From contig NZ_JAILYJ010000005.1 in the NCBI RefSeq assembly GCF_019793465.1, positions 1 to 64,000 on the forward strand: a DNA stretch of 64,000 nt, read 5' to 3'. The notes beneath the pieces are model-generated. The model ran no database searches, had not been told where the DNA came from, and saw only the letters and a program-made list of their open reading frames with translations. Each line of letters begins with the position of its first letter. Positions within the stretch are counted from its first letter, which is position 1. The position numbers and the translations under genes were made by a program. Below, one piece after another: positions 46,566-56,882 of this stretch. Source of the DNA: Rhizobium croatiense (lineage in GTDB: Bacteria; Pseudomonadota; Alphaproteobacteria; Rhizobiales; Rhizobiaceae).

Positions 46566-47795
46566 TCAGGCGGCGACGGGGCTGGCCAAGAGGGCCTTGA
46601 GCGAGGCCTCGGCCGAGGGTTCGCGCTCGGAGCGCTCGATGAAGCCGCCGCCGAAGACGCGGGCGTCATCGCCGGGCGCGGAATAGAGCGCGCAGGCCTG
46701 GCCGGGTGCGATACCAGCCTCGCCGACCGTCAAATCGACATAGGTGCCGGTGGAATCGACATGCAGCACGGCCGGCGCCGGCGCCCTGGTCGAGCGGACC
46801 TTGGCGTAACAGGCAAAGCCTTCGCCGGACGCTGCTTCCGCAAGCGTCTCGTCGCCCAGCCAGTTGACGTCGCGCAGATAGACGCGGTGGGTTTCCAGCG
46901 CCTCCTTCGGCCCGACGATGACGCGACGCGAGCGGGCATCGAGATAGACGACGTAGAGCGGTTCGCCGGTGGCGATGCCGATTCCGCGGCGCTGGCCGAT
47001 GGTGAAATGCAGGATGCCTTCATGGCTTCCCAATACACGGCCGTCGAGATGAACGATCTCGCCGGCGAGCGCCGCATTCGGCTTCAGCTTGGTGATGATG
47101 TCGGAATATTTACCCTGCGGCACGAAGCAGATGTCCTGGCTGTCGGCCTTCTTGGCGACGACGAGGCCCATCTCTTCGGCAAGGCGGCGGGTCTCGGCCT
47201 TCGGGAGGCCGCCGAGCGGAAAGCGCAGATAGTCGATCTGCTCCTGAGTCGTGGCGAACAGGAAATAGCTCTGGTCGCGGTCGGCGTCGGCCGGACGGAA
47301 CAGCGCGCGGCGGCGGGGATGTTCGGGCGAAGGGTTCGGCCGTGAGCGGATATAGTGGCCGGTCGCCAGCGCATCGGCGCCGAGCTCCTTGGCCGTTGCC
47401 AGGAGATCGGCGAACTTGACAGTCTGGTTGCAGGAGACGCAGGGGATCGGCGTTTCGCCGGCCACATAGCTTTCGGCGAAGGGATTGATCACCGTCTCGC
47501 GAAAGCGCTTCTCGTAATCGAGCACATAATGCGGAATGCCGAGCGTTTCGCAGACGCGGCGGGCATCGTCGATATCCTGGCCGGCGCAGCAGGATCCGGC
47601 GCGATGAACGGCGGCGCCATGATCGTAAAGCTGCAGCGTAATGCCGAGCACGTCGTAACCCTGCTGCTTGAGAAGGCCGGCCACGACGGAGGAATCAACG
47701 CCGCCCGACATGGCGACGACGACGCGGGTCTCTTCCGGCTTCTTGTCAAAATCCAGTGTGTTCAACGGTGGTGCCAAATTCTGCGCGCTCATCAT
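46566..47795 (-). CDS. mnmA: tRNA 2-thiouridylase MnmA
   Basis: This 409-residue enzyme makes 2-thiouridine at position 34 of Lys, Glu and Gln tRNAs. It has the PP-loop [19 protein letters not shown] near the N terminus, the catalytic Cys pair regions [12 protein letters not shown] and [19 protein letters not shown], and a beta-barrel C terminus ([17 protein letters not shown]). It is slightly longer than E. coli MnmA through N- and C-terminal tails. The ATG at 47795 is followed by a second one at 47792; either may be used. It stands alone downstream of the tRNA on the same strand. Confidence 0.95.
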   Translation of the reverse strand: MMSAQNLAPPLNTLDFDKKPEETRVVVAMSGGVDSSVVAGLLKQQGYDVLGITLQLYDHGAAVHRAGSCCAGQDIDDARRVCETLGIPHYVLDYEKRFRETVINPFAESYVAGETPIPCVSCNQTVKFADLLATAKELGADALATGHYIRSRPNPSPEHPRRRALFRPADADRDQSYFLFATTQEQIDYLRFPLGGLPKAETRRLAEEMGLVVAKKADSQDICFVPQGKYSDIITKLKPNAALAGEIVHLDGRVLGSHEGILHFTIGQRRGIGIATGEPLYVVYLDARSRRVIVGPKEALETHRVYLRDVNWLGDETLAEAASGEGFACYAKVRSTRAPAPAVLHVDSTGTYVDLTVGEAGIAPGQACALYSAPGDDARVFGGGFIERSEREPSAEASLKALLASPVAA

Positions 47796-47976
47796 CCGCC
47801 CTTGCGCTGCAATTGCGGCGGATTGCTGTATCAGGCGGGATCGGCCGCCTTTCGATCAGCGATCGATATAGAAAGGATTGTATCGGGACGCAAGGGGCGG
47901 CTTCCGGGCGGCGTATCGTTTCGCCGACGGGAAAGGAAAGGCGCGGCCGAGGCCACGCCTTAAAGCGGGGTGCGGC

Positions 47977-48078
47977 TCAGGTGCCGATCAGCTTGTTGCA
48001 GGCGAATGCGATGCCTGGATTGGCGATGACAGCGGTCATGAGCGCCAATCCGATTATCGAGAATGAATAGCGTTTCAT
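47977..48078 (-). CDS. Small secreted-type peptide (33 aa)
   Basis: A 33-residue frame with KRYSFSIIGLALMTAVIANP, then GIAFACNKLIGT. It looks like a signal peptide (cleavage after AFA) leaving a very short mature end, or a small membrane peptide. GGGAGGATG precedes the ATG at suitable distance. It lies between mnmA and the gene at 48260. No family is recognised, and the call rests on ribosome-binding site and composition. Confidence 0.45.
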   Translation of the reverse strand: MKRYSFSIIGLALMTAVIANPGIAFACNKLIGT

Positions 48079-48196
48079 ATACATCCTCCCGCCAGCCCAT
48101 GCATTATGCCGCGCCGGGCGCCGTTCTCAAAATAACGAATGCTTGAGCACCAACCGGCTCAACCGGAAATCGTTGAGCCAATAATTATCACCCTAT

Positions 48197-48221
48197 GGAA
48201 CTATTATCTCGATCATGCGTT
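48197..48221 (+). promoter_or_regulatory. EcfG (general stress sigma factor) promoter
   Basis: GGAAC (48197-48201) and CGTT (48218-48221) are separated by exactly 16 bases, a perfect match to the EcfG consensus. The predicted transcript would start near 48229, about 30 bp before the ATG at 48260. Confidence 0.7.
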
Positions 48222-48259
48222 TCGCATCAATGTCGCAATCGAATGCTGCGGAGGGTTTC

Positions 48260-48526
48260 ATGGCCAGGTTCGGCTTGACGGCGGATTACAACAGGATCAG
48301 ACACTGGATCGAGGAGCGAGGCGGCCATCCCGCCCGCATCAAGGACGCGACCGACAGCGAAACCGTCCGCGTCGATTTCTCCTCGGAAACGCAGGAGGAG
48401 ATCTCCTGGGACGAGTTCTTCCAGGGTCTCGACGGCAGCAGACGCGCCTTCCTTCATCGCACCAAGGCTGAGGACGATAGAGCCCGTTTTGGCAAGATCG
48501 TCCGCCGCAAGCTCTTGCCTCACTGA
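48260..48526 (+). CDS. Small conserved hypothetical stress-regulated protein (88 aa)
   Basis: This 88-residue soluble protein starts at 48260 (GGAGGG four bases upstream); the longer frame from 48215 would begin inside the promoter. It shows the layout NRIRHWIEERGGHPARIKD, then VRVDFSSETQEEISWDEFFQ, then FLHRTKAEDDRARFGKIVRR. I recall a widespread family of small proteins with an RxW-E-RGG-PA start and an EEISWDEFF block, sometimes misannotated as glucan branching enzyme. The function is unknown. A perfect EcfG-type promoter implies induction in the general stress response. Confidence 0.75.
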   Translation: MARFGLTADYNRIRHWIEERGGHPARIKDATDSETVRVDFSSETQEEISWDEFFQGLDGSRRAFLHRTKAEDDRARFGKIVRRKLLPH

Positions 48527-48549
48527 AAATATACCCATTGCTGACGCAG

Positions 48550-48581
48550 AAAACCCGGCGCCGTTTCCGGCGCCGGGTTTT
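48550..48581. terminator. Bidirectional rho-independent terminator
   Basis: AAAACCCGGCGCC and GGCGCCGGGTTTT are perfect 13-bp inverted repeats over GTTTCC. The A and T tails serve both strands, ending the convergent genes at 48260 and serA. Confidence 0.92.
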
Positions 48582-48607
48582 CCCTGTTTCCTTGGGAGGA
48601 GGAAAAC

Positions 48608-50203
48608 TCAGTCTATGTTGAATGTCAGCAGCTTTGCCTGGCGGATTGCCTGGTGCGCCGTCAGCCGTTCGAGCACGCCGTCCTCCACCTCGCCGTCGAC
48701 ATAGAGCAGCGCGATGGCGTCGCCACCCTGCTTGTCGCGGCCGAGCTGGAAGTTGGCGATGTTGACGCCGGCAGCACCGAGCGTCGTGCCGATGAAGCCG
48801 ATCATGCCAGGGACGTCGGTATTGGTGATGTAGATCATATGCGAGCCGACATCGGCATCGAGATTGATGCCCTTGATCTGGATGAAGCGCGGCTTGCCGT
48901 CCGAAAACACCGTGCCGGCGATCGAACGCGTCATGCTCTCGGTCTTCACCGTCAGCTTGATATAGCCGTCGAACACGCCCGTCTTATCGCGCTTGACCTC
49001 GGAGAGCACGATGCCCTTTTCCTTGATCATGATCGGCGCCGAAACCATGTTGACGTCGGCGACCTGCGGGCGGATGAGACCGGCGAGCACCGCGCTCGTC
49101 AGCGCCCGCGTGTTCATGTTGGCGGTGACGCCGTCATAGAGGATTTCGATTTCCTTGATCGGCTCCTCGGTGACCTGGCCGACGAAGGCGCCGAGAACGT
49201 CGGCAAGACGGATGAACGGCTTGAGGATCGGCGCTTCTTCCGCGGTGATCGACGGCATGTTGATGGCGTTGGAGACCGCACCATTGACGAGATAGTCCGA
49301 CATCTGTTCGGCTACCTGCAGAGCGACGTTTTCCTGCGCCTCGGTCGTCGAAGCGCCGAGATGCGGCGTGCAGACGACATTCGGCAGGCCGAAGAGCGGA
49401 CTTTCCTTGGCGGGTTCGACCTCGAACACGTCGAAGGCAGCACCGGCGACATGGCCGGACTTGATGGCTTCGGCGAGAGCCGCTTCATCGACCAGGCCGC
49501 CGCGGGCGCAGTTGATGATGCGCACGCCCGGCTTGGTCTTCGCCAGCGCTTCCTTGTTGAGGATGCCGCGAGTCCTGTCGGTCATCGGCACGTGCAGCGT
49601 GATGAAATCGGCCCGGGCGAAAAGCTCGTCCAGCTCGACCTTGGTGACGCCCATTTCCTCGGCGCGCTCCTTGGAGAGGAACGGGTCATAGGCGACGACA
49701 TGCATCTTGAGGCCGATGGCGCGGGCGCAGACGATCGAGCCGATATTGCCGGCGCCGATCACGCCGAGCGTCTTGCCGGTGATCTCGACACCCATGAATT
49801 TCGACTTCTCCCATTTGCCGGCCTGCGTCGAGGTATCTGCTGCCGGAAGCTGGCGAGCGACGGCGAACATCAGCGCAATCGCGTGTTCGGCCGTCGTGAT
49901 CGAATTGCCGAAGGGCGTGTTCATGACGATGATGCCGCGGCGCGAGGCCGCCGGAATATCGACATTATCGACACCGATGCCGGCGCGGCCGACGACCTTG
50001 AGGTTCTTCGCCCCTTCGATGATCTTTTCAGTCACCTTGGTGGCGGAACGGATGGCGAGGCCATCATATTTGCCGATGACTTCGAGCAGACGGTCCTTGT
50101 CCTTGCCGAGCTGCGGTTCGAAATCGACTTCGACGCCGCGGTCGCGGAAGATCTGGACGGCGGTTTCCGACAATTCGTCGGATACGAGAACGCGAGGTGC
50201 CAT
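48608..50203 (-). CDS. serA: D-3-phosphoglycerate dehydrogenase
   Basis: First step of serine synthesis: oxidation of 3-phosphoglycerate with NAD. The protein has 531 residues, the long form with an intervening domain and a C-terminal ACT domain (about 455-531). Marks are VVGRAGIGVDNVDIPAAS, the dinucleotide fold KTLGVIGAGNIGSIVCARA, RIINCARGGLVDEAALAEA, and ACT-type TDVPGMIGFIGTTLGAAGVN. The start was set at 50203, with AAGGAG six bases upstream, instead of the TTG at 50218 that overlaps that site. It follows serC by 77 bp on the same strand; the two probably form an operon. Confidence 0.94.
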   Translation of the reverse strand: MAPRVLVSDELSETAVQIFRDRGVEVDFEPQLGKDKDRLLEVIGKYDGLAIRSATKVTEKIIEGAKNLKVVGRAGIGVDNVDIPAASRRGIIVMNTPFGNSITTAEHAIALMFAVARQLPAADTSTQAGKWEKSKFMGVEITGKTLGVIGAGNIGSIVCARAIGLKMHVVAYDPFLSKERAEEMGVTKVELDELFARADFITLHVPMTDRTRGILNKEALAKTKPGVRIINCARGGLVDEAALAEAIKSGHVAGAAFDVFEVEPAKESPLFGLPNVVCTPHLGASTTEAQENVALQVAEQMSDYLVNGAVSNAINMPSITAEEAPILKPFIRLADVLGAFVGQVTEEPIKEIEILYDGVTANMNTRALTSAVLAGLIRPQVADVNMVSAPIMIKEKGIVLSEVKRDKTGVFDGYIKLTVKTESMTRSIAGTVFSDGKPRFIQIKGINLDADVGSHMIYITNTDVPGMIGFIGTTLGAAGVNIANFQLGRDKQGGDAIALLYVDGEVEDGVLERLTAHQAIRQAKLLTFNID

Positions 50204-50280
50204 GAGGGACTCCTTCAAAAATGTTCAGCGATGGATGAAATCAGGGGCTCCGCCCTGTGGCGGAGCCGGATGCGATCACA

Positions 50281-51459
50281 TCAGGCAGCAGCCTGAGAGA
50301 GCTGCGCCTTCTGCGTTTCGAAGGCCCAGGAAAGCCAGGGCATCAGCTTCTGCATATCGGATGCCTCGATCGTGGCACCCGCCCAGATGCGCAGGCCCGA
50401 CGGCGCGTCGCGGTAATGGCCGATGTCATAGGCGACGCCTTCCTTTTCCAGCAGACCGACCAGGCCCTTGGCGAAATTCGCCTGGCCGTCGTCGTCGAGC
50501 GCCGCGATGTCCTTGTCGACGATCTTCAGGCAGACGGAGGTGTTGGAGGCCGTTTCCGCCTTGACGGCGAGATTGGCGATCCAATCGTTCGCCGCGACGA
50601 AATCGCGGATGACTTTGGCATTGGCATCGGCGCGGGCGATCAGCGCCTTGAGACCGCCGAGCTCTTTGGCCCAGAGCAGCGCATCGATATAGTCCTCGAC
50701 GCAGAGCATCGACGGCGTGTTGATCGTCTCGCCCTGGAAGATGCCTTCCGTCAGCTTGCCGCCCGAGGTCATGCGGAAGATCTTCGGCAGCGGCCAGGCC
50801 GGAGTGTAGGTGGTAAGGCGCTCGACGGCGCGCGGCGAAAGGATGATGACGCCGTGCGCGCCCTCGCCGCCCAGAACCTTCTGCCAGGAGAAGGTGACGA
50901 CATCGAGCTTTGCGAAATCGAGTTGCTGGGCGAAAGCGGCCGAGGTGGCGTCGCAGATCGTCAGGCCCTTGCGGTCCGCGGGAATGAAATCGCCGTTCGG
51001 CACGCGGACACCTGATGTGGTGCCGTTCCAGGTGAAGACGACGTCACGGTCGAAATCGACGGCCGAGAGATCGGGAAGCTCGCCGTAACCGGCTTCGAGC
51101 CTGCGCACATCCTTGAGCTTCAGCTGCTTGACGACATCGGTGACCCAGCCGGCACCGAAGCTTTCCCAAGCGAGCATGTCGACGCCGCGCTCGCCGAGCA
51201 GCGACCAGAGCGCCATTTCGACGGCGCCGGTATCGGAGGCCGGAACGATGCCGATGCGGTAATCCACCGGCACTTCGAGAATTTCACGGGTAAGGTCGAT
51301 GGCCTGCTTGAGCTTGGCCTTGCCGACCTTCGCGCGGTGCGAACGGCCGAGGGCCGCGTCGGAAAGGGCTTCGAGCGACCAACCGGGGCGCTTCGAGCAG
51401 GGGCCAGAAGAAAAATGGGTATTATGCGGACGGATGTCCGGCTTTGCGGTCTTCGCCAT
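50281..51459 (-). CDS. serC: Phosphoserine aminotransferase
   Basis: Second step of serine synthesis. This 392-residue PLP-dependent class V aminotransferase of the alphaproteobacterial type begins [20 protein letters not shown] and keeps [39 protein letters not shown], and the PLP-lysine region [19 protein letters not shown]. The 5' leader carries a serC-type structured RNA (51464-51513). serA lies downstream in the same direction. An AGGATAG motif before the ATG is embedded in the second hairpin of that leader. Confidence 0.93.
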   Translation of the reverse strand: MAKTAKPDIRPHNTHFSSGPCSKRPGWSLEALSDAALGRSHRAKVGKAKLKQAIDLTREILEVPVDYRIGIVPASDTGAVEMALWSLLGERGVDMLAWESFGAGWVTDVVKQLKLKDVRRLEAGYGELPDLSAVDFDRDVVFTWNGTTSGVRVPNGDFIPADRKGLTICDATSAAFAQQLDFAKLDVVTFSWQKVLGGEGAHGVIILSPRAVERLTTYTPAWPLPKIFRMTSGGKLTEGIFQGETINTPSMLCVEDYIDALLWAKELGGLKALIARADANAKVIRDFVAANDWIANLAVKAETASNTSVCLKIVDKDIAALDDDGQANFAKGLVGLLEKEGVAYDIGHYRDAPSGLRIWAGATIEASDMQKLMPWLSWAFETQKAQLSQAAA

Positions 51460-51463
51460 GATG

Positions 51464-51513
51464 CTATCCTCTCAGATAGAAAGCCCTTCGTTGGGGAAGG
51501 GTGTCCCGCCGCC
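51464..51513 (-). ncRNA. Candidate serC RNA motif
   Basis: Just upstream of the serC start, the minus strand folds into CCCTTC/GAAGGG over a CCCAAC loop and then CTATC/GATAG over a purine loop, the latter touching the ribosome-binding site. Position and two-hairpin layout fit the serC RNA motif described for alphaproteobacterial serC leaders. The match to the covariance model was not tested. Confidence 0.55.
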
Positions 51514-51597
51514 GTGTGTATGGATCGGCGACGTCATAGTCAAGATCGAAGTGTCGCAACCGGTAGATATTTTGACGCAGGCGGAGTGGCGAAACTG

Positions 51598-51624
51598 AAA
51601 AAAGCCGCCTCACCGGGGGCGGCT
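51598..51624 (-). terminator. Rho-independent terminator of the outer-membrane protein gene
   Basis: On the minus strand AGCCGCC and GGCGGCT form a 7-bp stem over an 8-base loop, followed by TTTTT, about 20 bp after the stop codon of the gene at 51647. Confidence 0.8.
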
Positions 51625-51646
51625 CTTTGATGCGAGCGGATTGAAT

Positions 51647-52483
51647 TTACTTGTAGACCGGCTGCTGCAGCGGGATTTCCGGCGGCGGTTCGTAGCTCGC
51701 CTGGGCGCAGCCGCCGAACAGATAGCGGGCGCCGACGCGGGCTTCGTGGACGCTGAGACCCTTGTCGCGGCCCGGGCCGCCGTTCTCGGCATAGCCGAAC
51801 ATGTTGCCGCCGTCGATATGCAGGTAGCGGTAGCCGACATCAGCCTTGATGTTGCAGGTAACGTCGACCGAGGCGCCGGCCATGAGGGCATAAGTAAAGC
51901 GCCAGTTGCCCTTGCCGCCATGGGTGACCTCGTCATCGCAGAAGCTGCCGTCATCGGCGCAGGCGACGTTGCGCAGGTTCTTCCACTTGACGTAGGAGCC
52001 ACCGATACCGGCGCCGACATAAGGCGTGACGTAGCCGTAGGTGCCGAGATCGACATAGGCGTTGGCCAGCAGCGTATAGGCCGTCAGCGACGAGCGGTCG
52101 CGCGAGGTGCAATCCACCAGCGGGAAGCCGCACTGACCGACCGTCGAGCCGCGGAAGTCGGCCTGGGTGAGATAATCGAAGGTCAGATCGGTGCGCAGGT
52201 AGCTGTTGATCTGGTAACCGACACCGCCGCCGATCGTCCATGCGTCGTCGAGGTCAGCGTCGTCGAAATCGACTTCGGTGGCGTTGCTGCCCTGGAAATA
52301 GCGGGCACCGCGCAGATCGGTAAAGGCATAACCGACATCGCCGCGCAGGTACCAGCCCGTCGCTTCACTGACCGTCACCTCGGGCGGCTGCTCCGGGATG
52401 GGTTCGGCCGGAGCGAAGTCCGCGGAATAGGCATTTGTCGCGAGCAACAATGCCGCGAAGATGCCGGACAAGCTTCTTTTCAT
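51647..52483 (-). CDS. Outer-membrane beta-barrel protein
   Basis: This 278-residue exported protein has a signal peptide (KRSLSGIFAALLLATNAYSA) and a short proline-rich linker (EPIPEQPPEV). The remainder alternates in the way of an 8-stranded OmpA/OmpW-type barrel (GWYLRGDVGYAFTDLRGARY, WTIGGGVGYQINSYLRTDLT, YGYVTPYVGAGIGGSYVKW, CNIKADVGYRYLHIDGG, EARVGARYLFGG) and ends in a proline-rich tail. It lacks a peptidoglycan-binding OmpA-C domain. The start at 52483 matches the signal peptide; the upstream in-frame ATG at 52585 overlaps a CtrA-type site and is unlikely. Confidence 0.82.
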   Translation of the reverse strand: MKRSLSGIFAALLLATNAYSADFAPAEPIPEQPPEVTVSEATGWYLRGDVGYAFTDLRGARYFQGSNATEVDFDDADLDDAWTIGGGVGYQINSYLRTDLTFDYLTQADFRGSTVGQCGFPLVDCTSRDRSSLTAYTLLANAYVDLGTYGYVTPYVGAGIGGSYVKWKNLRNVACADDGSFCDDEVTHGGKGNWRFTYALMAGASVDVTCNIKADVGYRYLHIDGGNMFGYAENGGPGRDKGLSVHEARVGARYLFGGCAQASYEPPPEIPLQQPVYK

Positions 52484-52566
52484 GGATCCCACTCCAAAAT
52501 CCGTTACATCGGCAGGCTCGTCGCCGCCAATCTGATACGCTTCGTATGGATAATGAAGCGGAAACG

Positions 52567-52582
52567 TTAAAAGCTGCTTAAC
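52567..52582 (+). promoter_or_regulatory. CtrA-type binding site upstream of the outer-membrane protein gene
   Basis: TTAA-AAGCTGC-TTAAC is a perfect TTAA-N7-TTAAC CtrA consensus, 84 bp upstream of the start of the beta-barrel gene. Binding is inferred from the motif. Confidence 0.55.
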
Positions 52583-52901
52583 CACGATTATTTACCGTAG
52601 ATCTTGAAGATTCCGGCAGAGGAGACATGGATTGCCGCAGTAAAAGTCTTTTGAAGTTATGGCCTGACGAGACCATTTTGCTGGATAGCGCACCAGCTCT
52701 TCCCTTAATCTTCGCTCAGCCGCGACACGGCATATGATCATCACCAGCGGTGATAAATTGGCGAGGACGTTCGCCCCACCCACCCTCACCAAGTCAGTTT
52801 AGGCCGTGACTGGCATTGCTGGTTTCGCTAGCGGATGCATCGCTGACACGGCGTCTGCGCTGTGAACGGTCTCTCCTGCCTACCCCGCCCTCCGTCTTGC
52901 T

Positions 52902-52980
52902 CGGCCTTGAGCCGAGCATCCACGCCGCATCCATCAGCAGCCGCCGCATGGATCCTAGGCTCAAGGCCTGGGATGACGGA
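52902..52980 (+). repeat. Long imperfect palindrome
   Basis: CCGTC, GCCTTGAGCC and GCATCC in the left half are mirrored by GGATCC, GGCTCAAGGC and GACGG in the right half, with a CCGCCGC-containing centre. I recall similar elements scattered in rhizobial genomes. It may fold as a long hairpin. Confidence 0.5.
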
Positions 52981-53136
52981 GAGTGTGGTTGGCATTCCCG
53001 CCAAACTCGCCACCAGCGTGAAGGGTGGATGGGCTTGTACTTGCGCTAGATTTTCTGCCGTAGAGCGTAGCGTCGAACGAAGCTTCACAAGCAAAGCACG
53101 CCGACCAGCCCATCAGCCGCACAGCATGCCATTAGC

Positions 53137-53166
53137 CCTCGTCCTGAGGGGCACCTCAGGATGAGG
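53137..53166 (+). repeat. REP-like palindrome
   Basis: CCTCGTCCTGAGG and CCTCAGGATGAGG are 13-bp inverted repeats with one mismatch around GGCA. The CCTCATCCTGAGG core is a common alphaproteobacterial REP-type motif. Confidence 0.6.
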
Positions 53167-53260
53167 GCGAAGAGAGGGCCTCGCTCATTCTTTGAGCATC
53201 AGCCCAAACGCCCAACCATGTCGCCAAGCTTGCCGCCGAACCCGATCTGCCCTCAAAAAA

Positions 53261-54613
53261 TCAGGCGGCGGTCCGGACGTTTGAAATCGTGCCGATCAGC
53301 TCGTTGACGATGCGTTCGATCTGGGCGCGGTCGTCGCCCTCGGCCATGACGCGGATCAGAGGCTCGGTGCCGGAGGGGCGGATGACCAGCCGGCCGGTCT
53401 TGGCAAGCTCGGCTTCGGCATCGGCGATCGCCTTCTGCACCTGGATATCCTCCAGCGGCTTGCCGCCGCTGATGCGGACATTGCGCAGCAGCTGCGGCAC
53501 CGGCTCGAAGCGGCGGCAGACCTCGCTGACGGTCCTGCCGGTGCGTTTGACGGCGGCAAGGATCTGCAGTGCGGCAACCAGGCCGTCGCCCGTCGTGCCG
53601 TAATCCGACAGCACGATATGGCCCGACTGCTCGCCACCAACATTGTAATTGTGCTGGCGCATATGCTCGACGACATAACGGTCGCCGACCTTCGTGCGGG
53701 CGAGCGCCATGCCGCGCTCGTCGAGAAAGCGCTCGAGGCCGAGGTTGGACATGACAGTGGCGACGATGCCATTACCACGCAGCTGCTGGCTCTCGGCCCA
53801 GCTCTCGGCAATGACGGCCATCAGCTGGTCGCCGTCGACGATCGAACCATTCTCATCGATGATGATGACGCGGTCTGCATCGCCATCGAGCGCGATGCCG
53901 ATATCGGCCCGCACCTCGTCGACCTTCTTCTGCAGCGCGACCGGGCTGGTGGAGCCGCAATTAAGATTGATATTGGTGCCGTTCGGCTCGTTGCCGATGG
54001 TGACGACGTCGGCGCCGAGCTCCCAGAGCACGGCAGGCGCCACCTTGTAGGCGGCGCCGTTGGCGCAGTCGATGGCGATCCGCAGGCCCTGCAGGGTCAC
54101 GTCGCGCGGCAGCGTACGCTTGGCGTGTTCGATATAACGGTCATGTACGCCATCGACGCGCTTGGCGCGGCCGATGTCATCGGACTTGGCGAGCTGGGTG
54201 CTCAGATCCTTTTCGAGCAAATCCTCGATCTCGGCCTCGATGTCGTCGGACAGCTTATAGCCGTCGGGGCCGAACAGCTTGATGCCGTTATCCTCATAGG
54301 GATTGTGCGAAGCCGAGATCATCACGCCGATATCGCAGCGCAGCGAACGCGTCAGCATGGCGACGGCAGGCGTCGGGATCGGGCCGAGAATGAAAGCATC
54401 GAGGCCGGCGGCGGTGAAGCCTGCGACCATGGCGTTTTCGAGCATATAGCCGGAAAGGCGCGTATCCTTGCCGATGACGACGCGATGGCGATGGTTGCCG
54501 CGGCGGAAGATCGTGCCGGCGGCGATGCCGACCCGCATGGCGAGATCCGGTGTCATCGGGAAGACATTGGATTGGCCGCGAATGCCGTCGGTCCCGAAAT
54601 AGCGTCTTTTCAT
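53261..54613 (-). CDS. glmM: Phosphoglucosamine mutase
   Basis: This 450-residue enzyme turns glucosamine-6-phosphate into glucosamine-1-phosphate for peptidoglycan and lipopolysaccharide. It starts [15 protein letters not shown] and holds the phosphoserine loop [20 protein letters not shown] (near residue 100), the magnesium loop [13 protein letters not shown] and the sugar-binding GGEQSGHI, followed by [15 protein letters not shown]. Length is typical. It lies 240 bp downstream of ftsH on the same strand with a terminator between them, so it probably has its own promoter. Confidence 0.96.
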   Translation of the reverse strand: MKRRYFGTDGIRGQSNVFPMTPDLAMRVGIAAGTIFRRGNHRHRVVIGKDTRLSGYMLENAMVAGFTAAGLDAFILGPIPTPAVAMLTRSLRCDIGVMISASHNPYEDNGIKLFGPDGYKLSDDIEAEIEDLLEKDLSTQLAKSDDIGRAKRVDGVHDRYIEHAKRTLPRDVTLQGLRIAIDCANGAAYKVAPAVLWELGADVVTIGNEPNGTNINLNCGSTSPVALQKKVDEVRADIGIALDGDADRVIIIDENGSIVDGDQLMAVIAESWAESQQLRGNGIVATVMSNLGLERFLDERGMALARTKVGDRYVVEHMRQHNYNVGGEQSGHIVLSDYGTTGDGLVAALQILAAVKRTGRTVSEVCRRFEPVPQLLRNVRISGGKPLEDIQVQKAIADAEAELAKTGRLVIRPSGTEPLIRVMAEGDDRAQIERIVNELIGTISNVRTAA

Positions 54614-54800
54614 CTACACTCCTGCACTTTCCGCGCGCCATTCAAGGCGGCGCACCGTTCCAAGCGAATCTGGCTTCAATGGAATGTCGTCGATCCAGGA
54701 GCGTGATTCATGCTTGCCTCAATTCAGCGGAATGCCACAAAATGCGGCGATCGGCACGTAAATTAGCAAGAAAAATGATTATATCCCGTTACCAATAGAA

Positions 54801-54834
54801 AAGGCCGGATCTCCCGCTTGGGAAATCCGGCCTT
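54801..54834 (-). terminator. Rho-independent terminator of ftsH
   Basis: On the minus strand AAGGCCGGATTTCCC pairs with GGGAGATCCGGCCTT over a short loop (one mismatch), followed by TTCTATT. It lies about 20 bp after the ftsH stop codon. Confidence 0.85.
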
Positions 54835-54854
54835 GTTGAAGATGGCGCGGCGGC

Positions 54855-56786
<1,932 letters not shown>

Positions 56787-56882
56787 TGAACTCCCCAGCA
56801 CTGGAACAGCCGCCTCATGGCGACCGTCTTATTCATTCTAACATAGGGTTGCGCCGTGCTGTTGCCAAGGCAATCCCCCAGG

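Larger units (their letters stand above)
52593..53260 (+). other. Intergenic region with palindromic repeats, no gene seen
   Basis: This long gap between the outer-membrane protein gene (divergent from it) and the glmM 3' end holds only short, poorly supported frames, plus two palindromic elements listed separately. A 36-codon frame near 52627 has a GAGGAG site but an unlikely composition. Confidence 0.6.

Noticed and set aside
48653..50296. 547-codon plus-strand frame opposite serA
   Set aside because: serA is unmistakable on the minus strand; the antisense frame has low-complexity Arg/Asp/His composition.
52627..52737. 36-codon plus-strand frame with a GAGGAG upstream
   Set aside because: Spacing to ATG is short, there is no recognisable domain or membrane segment, and the surroundings are repeat-rich.
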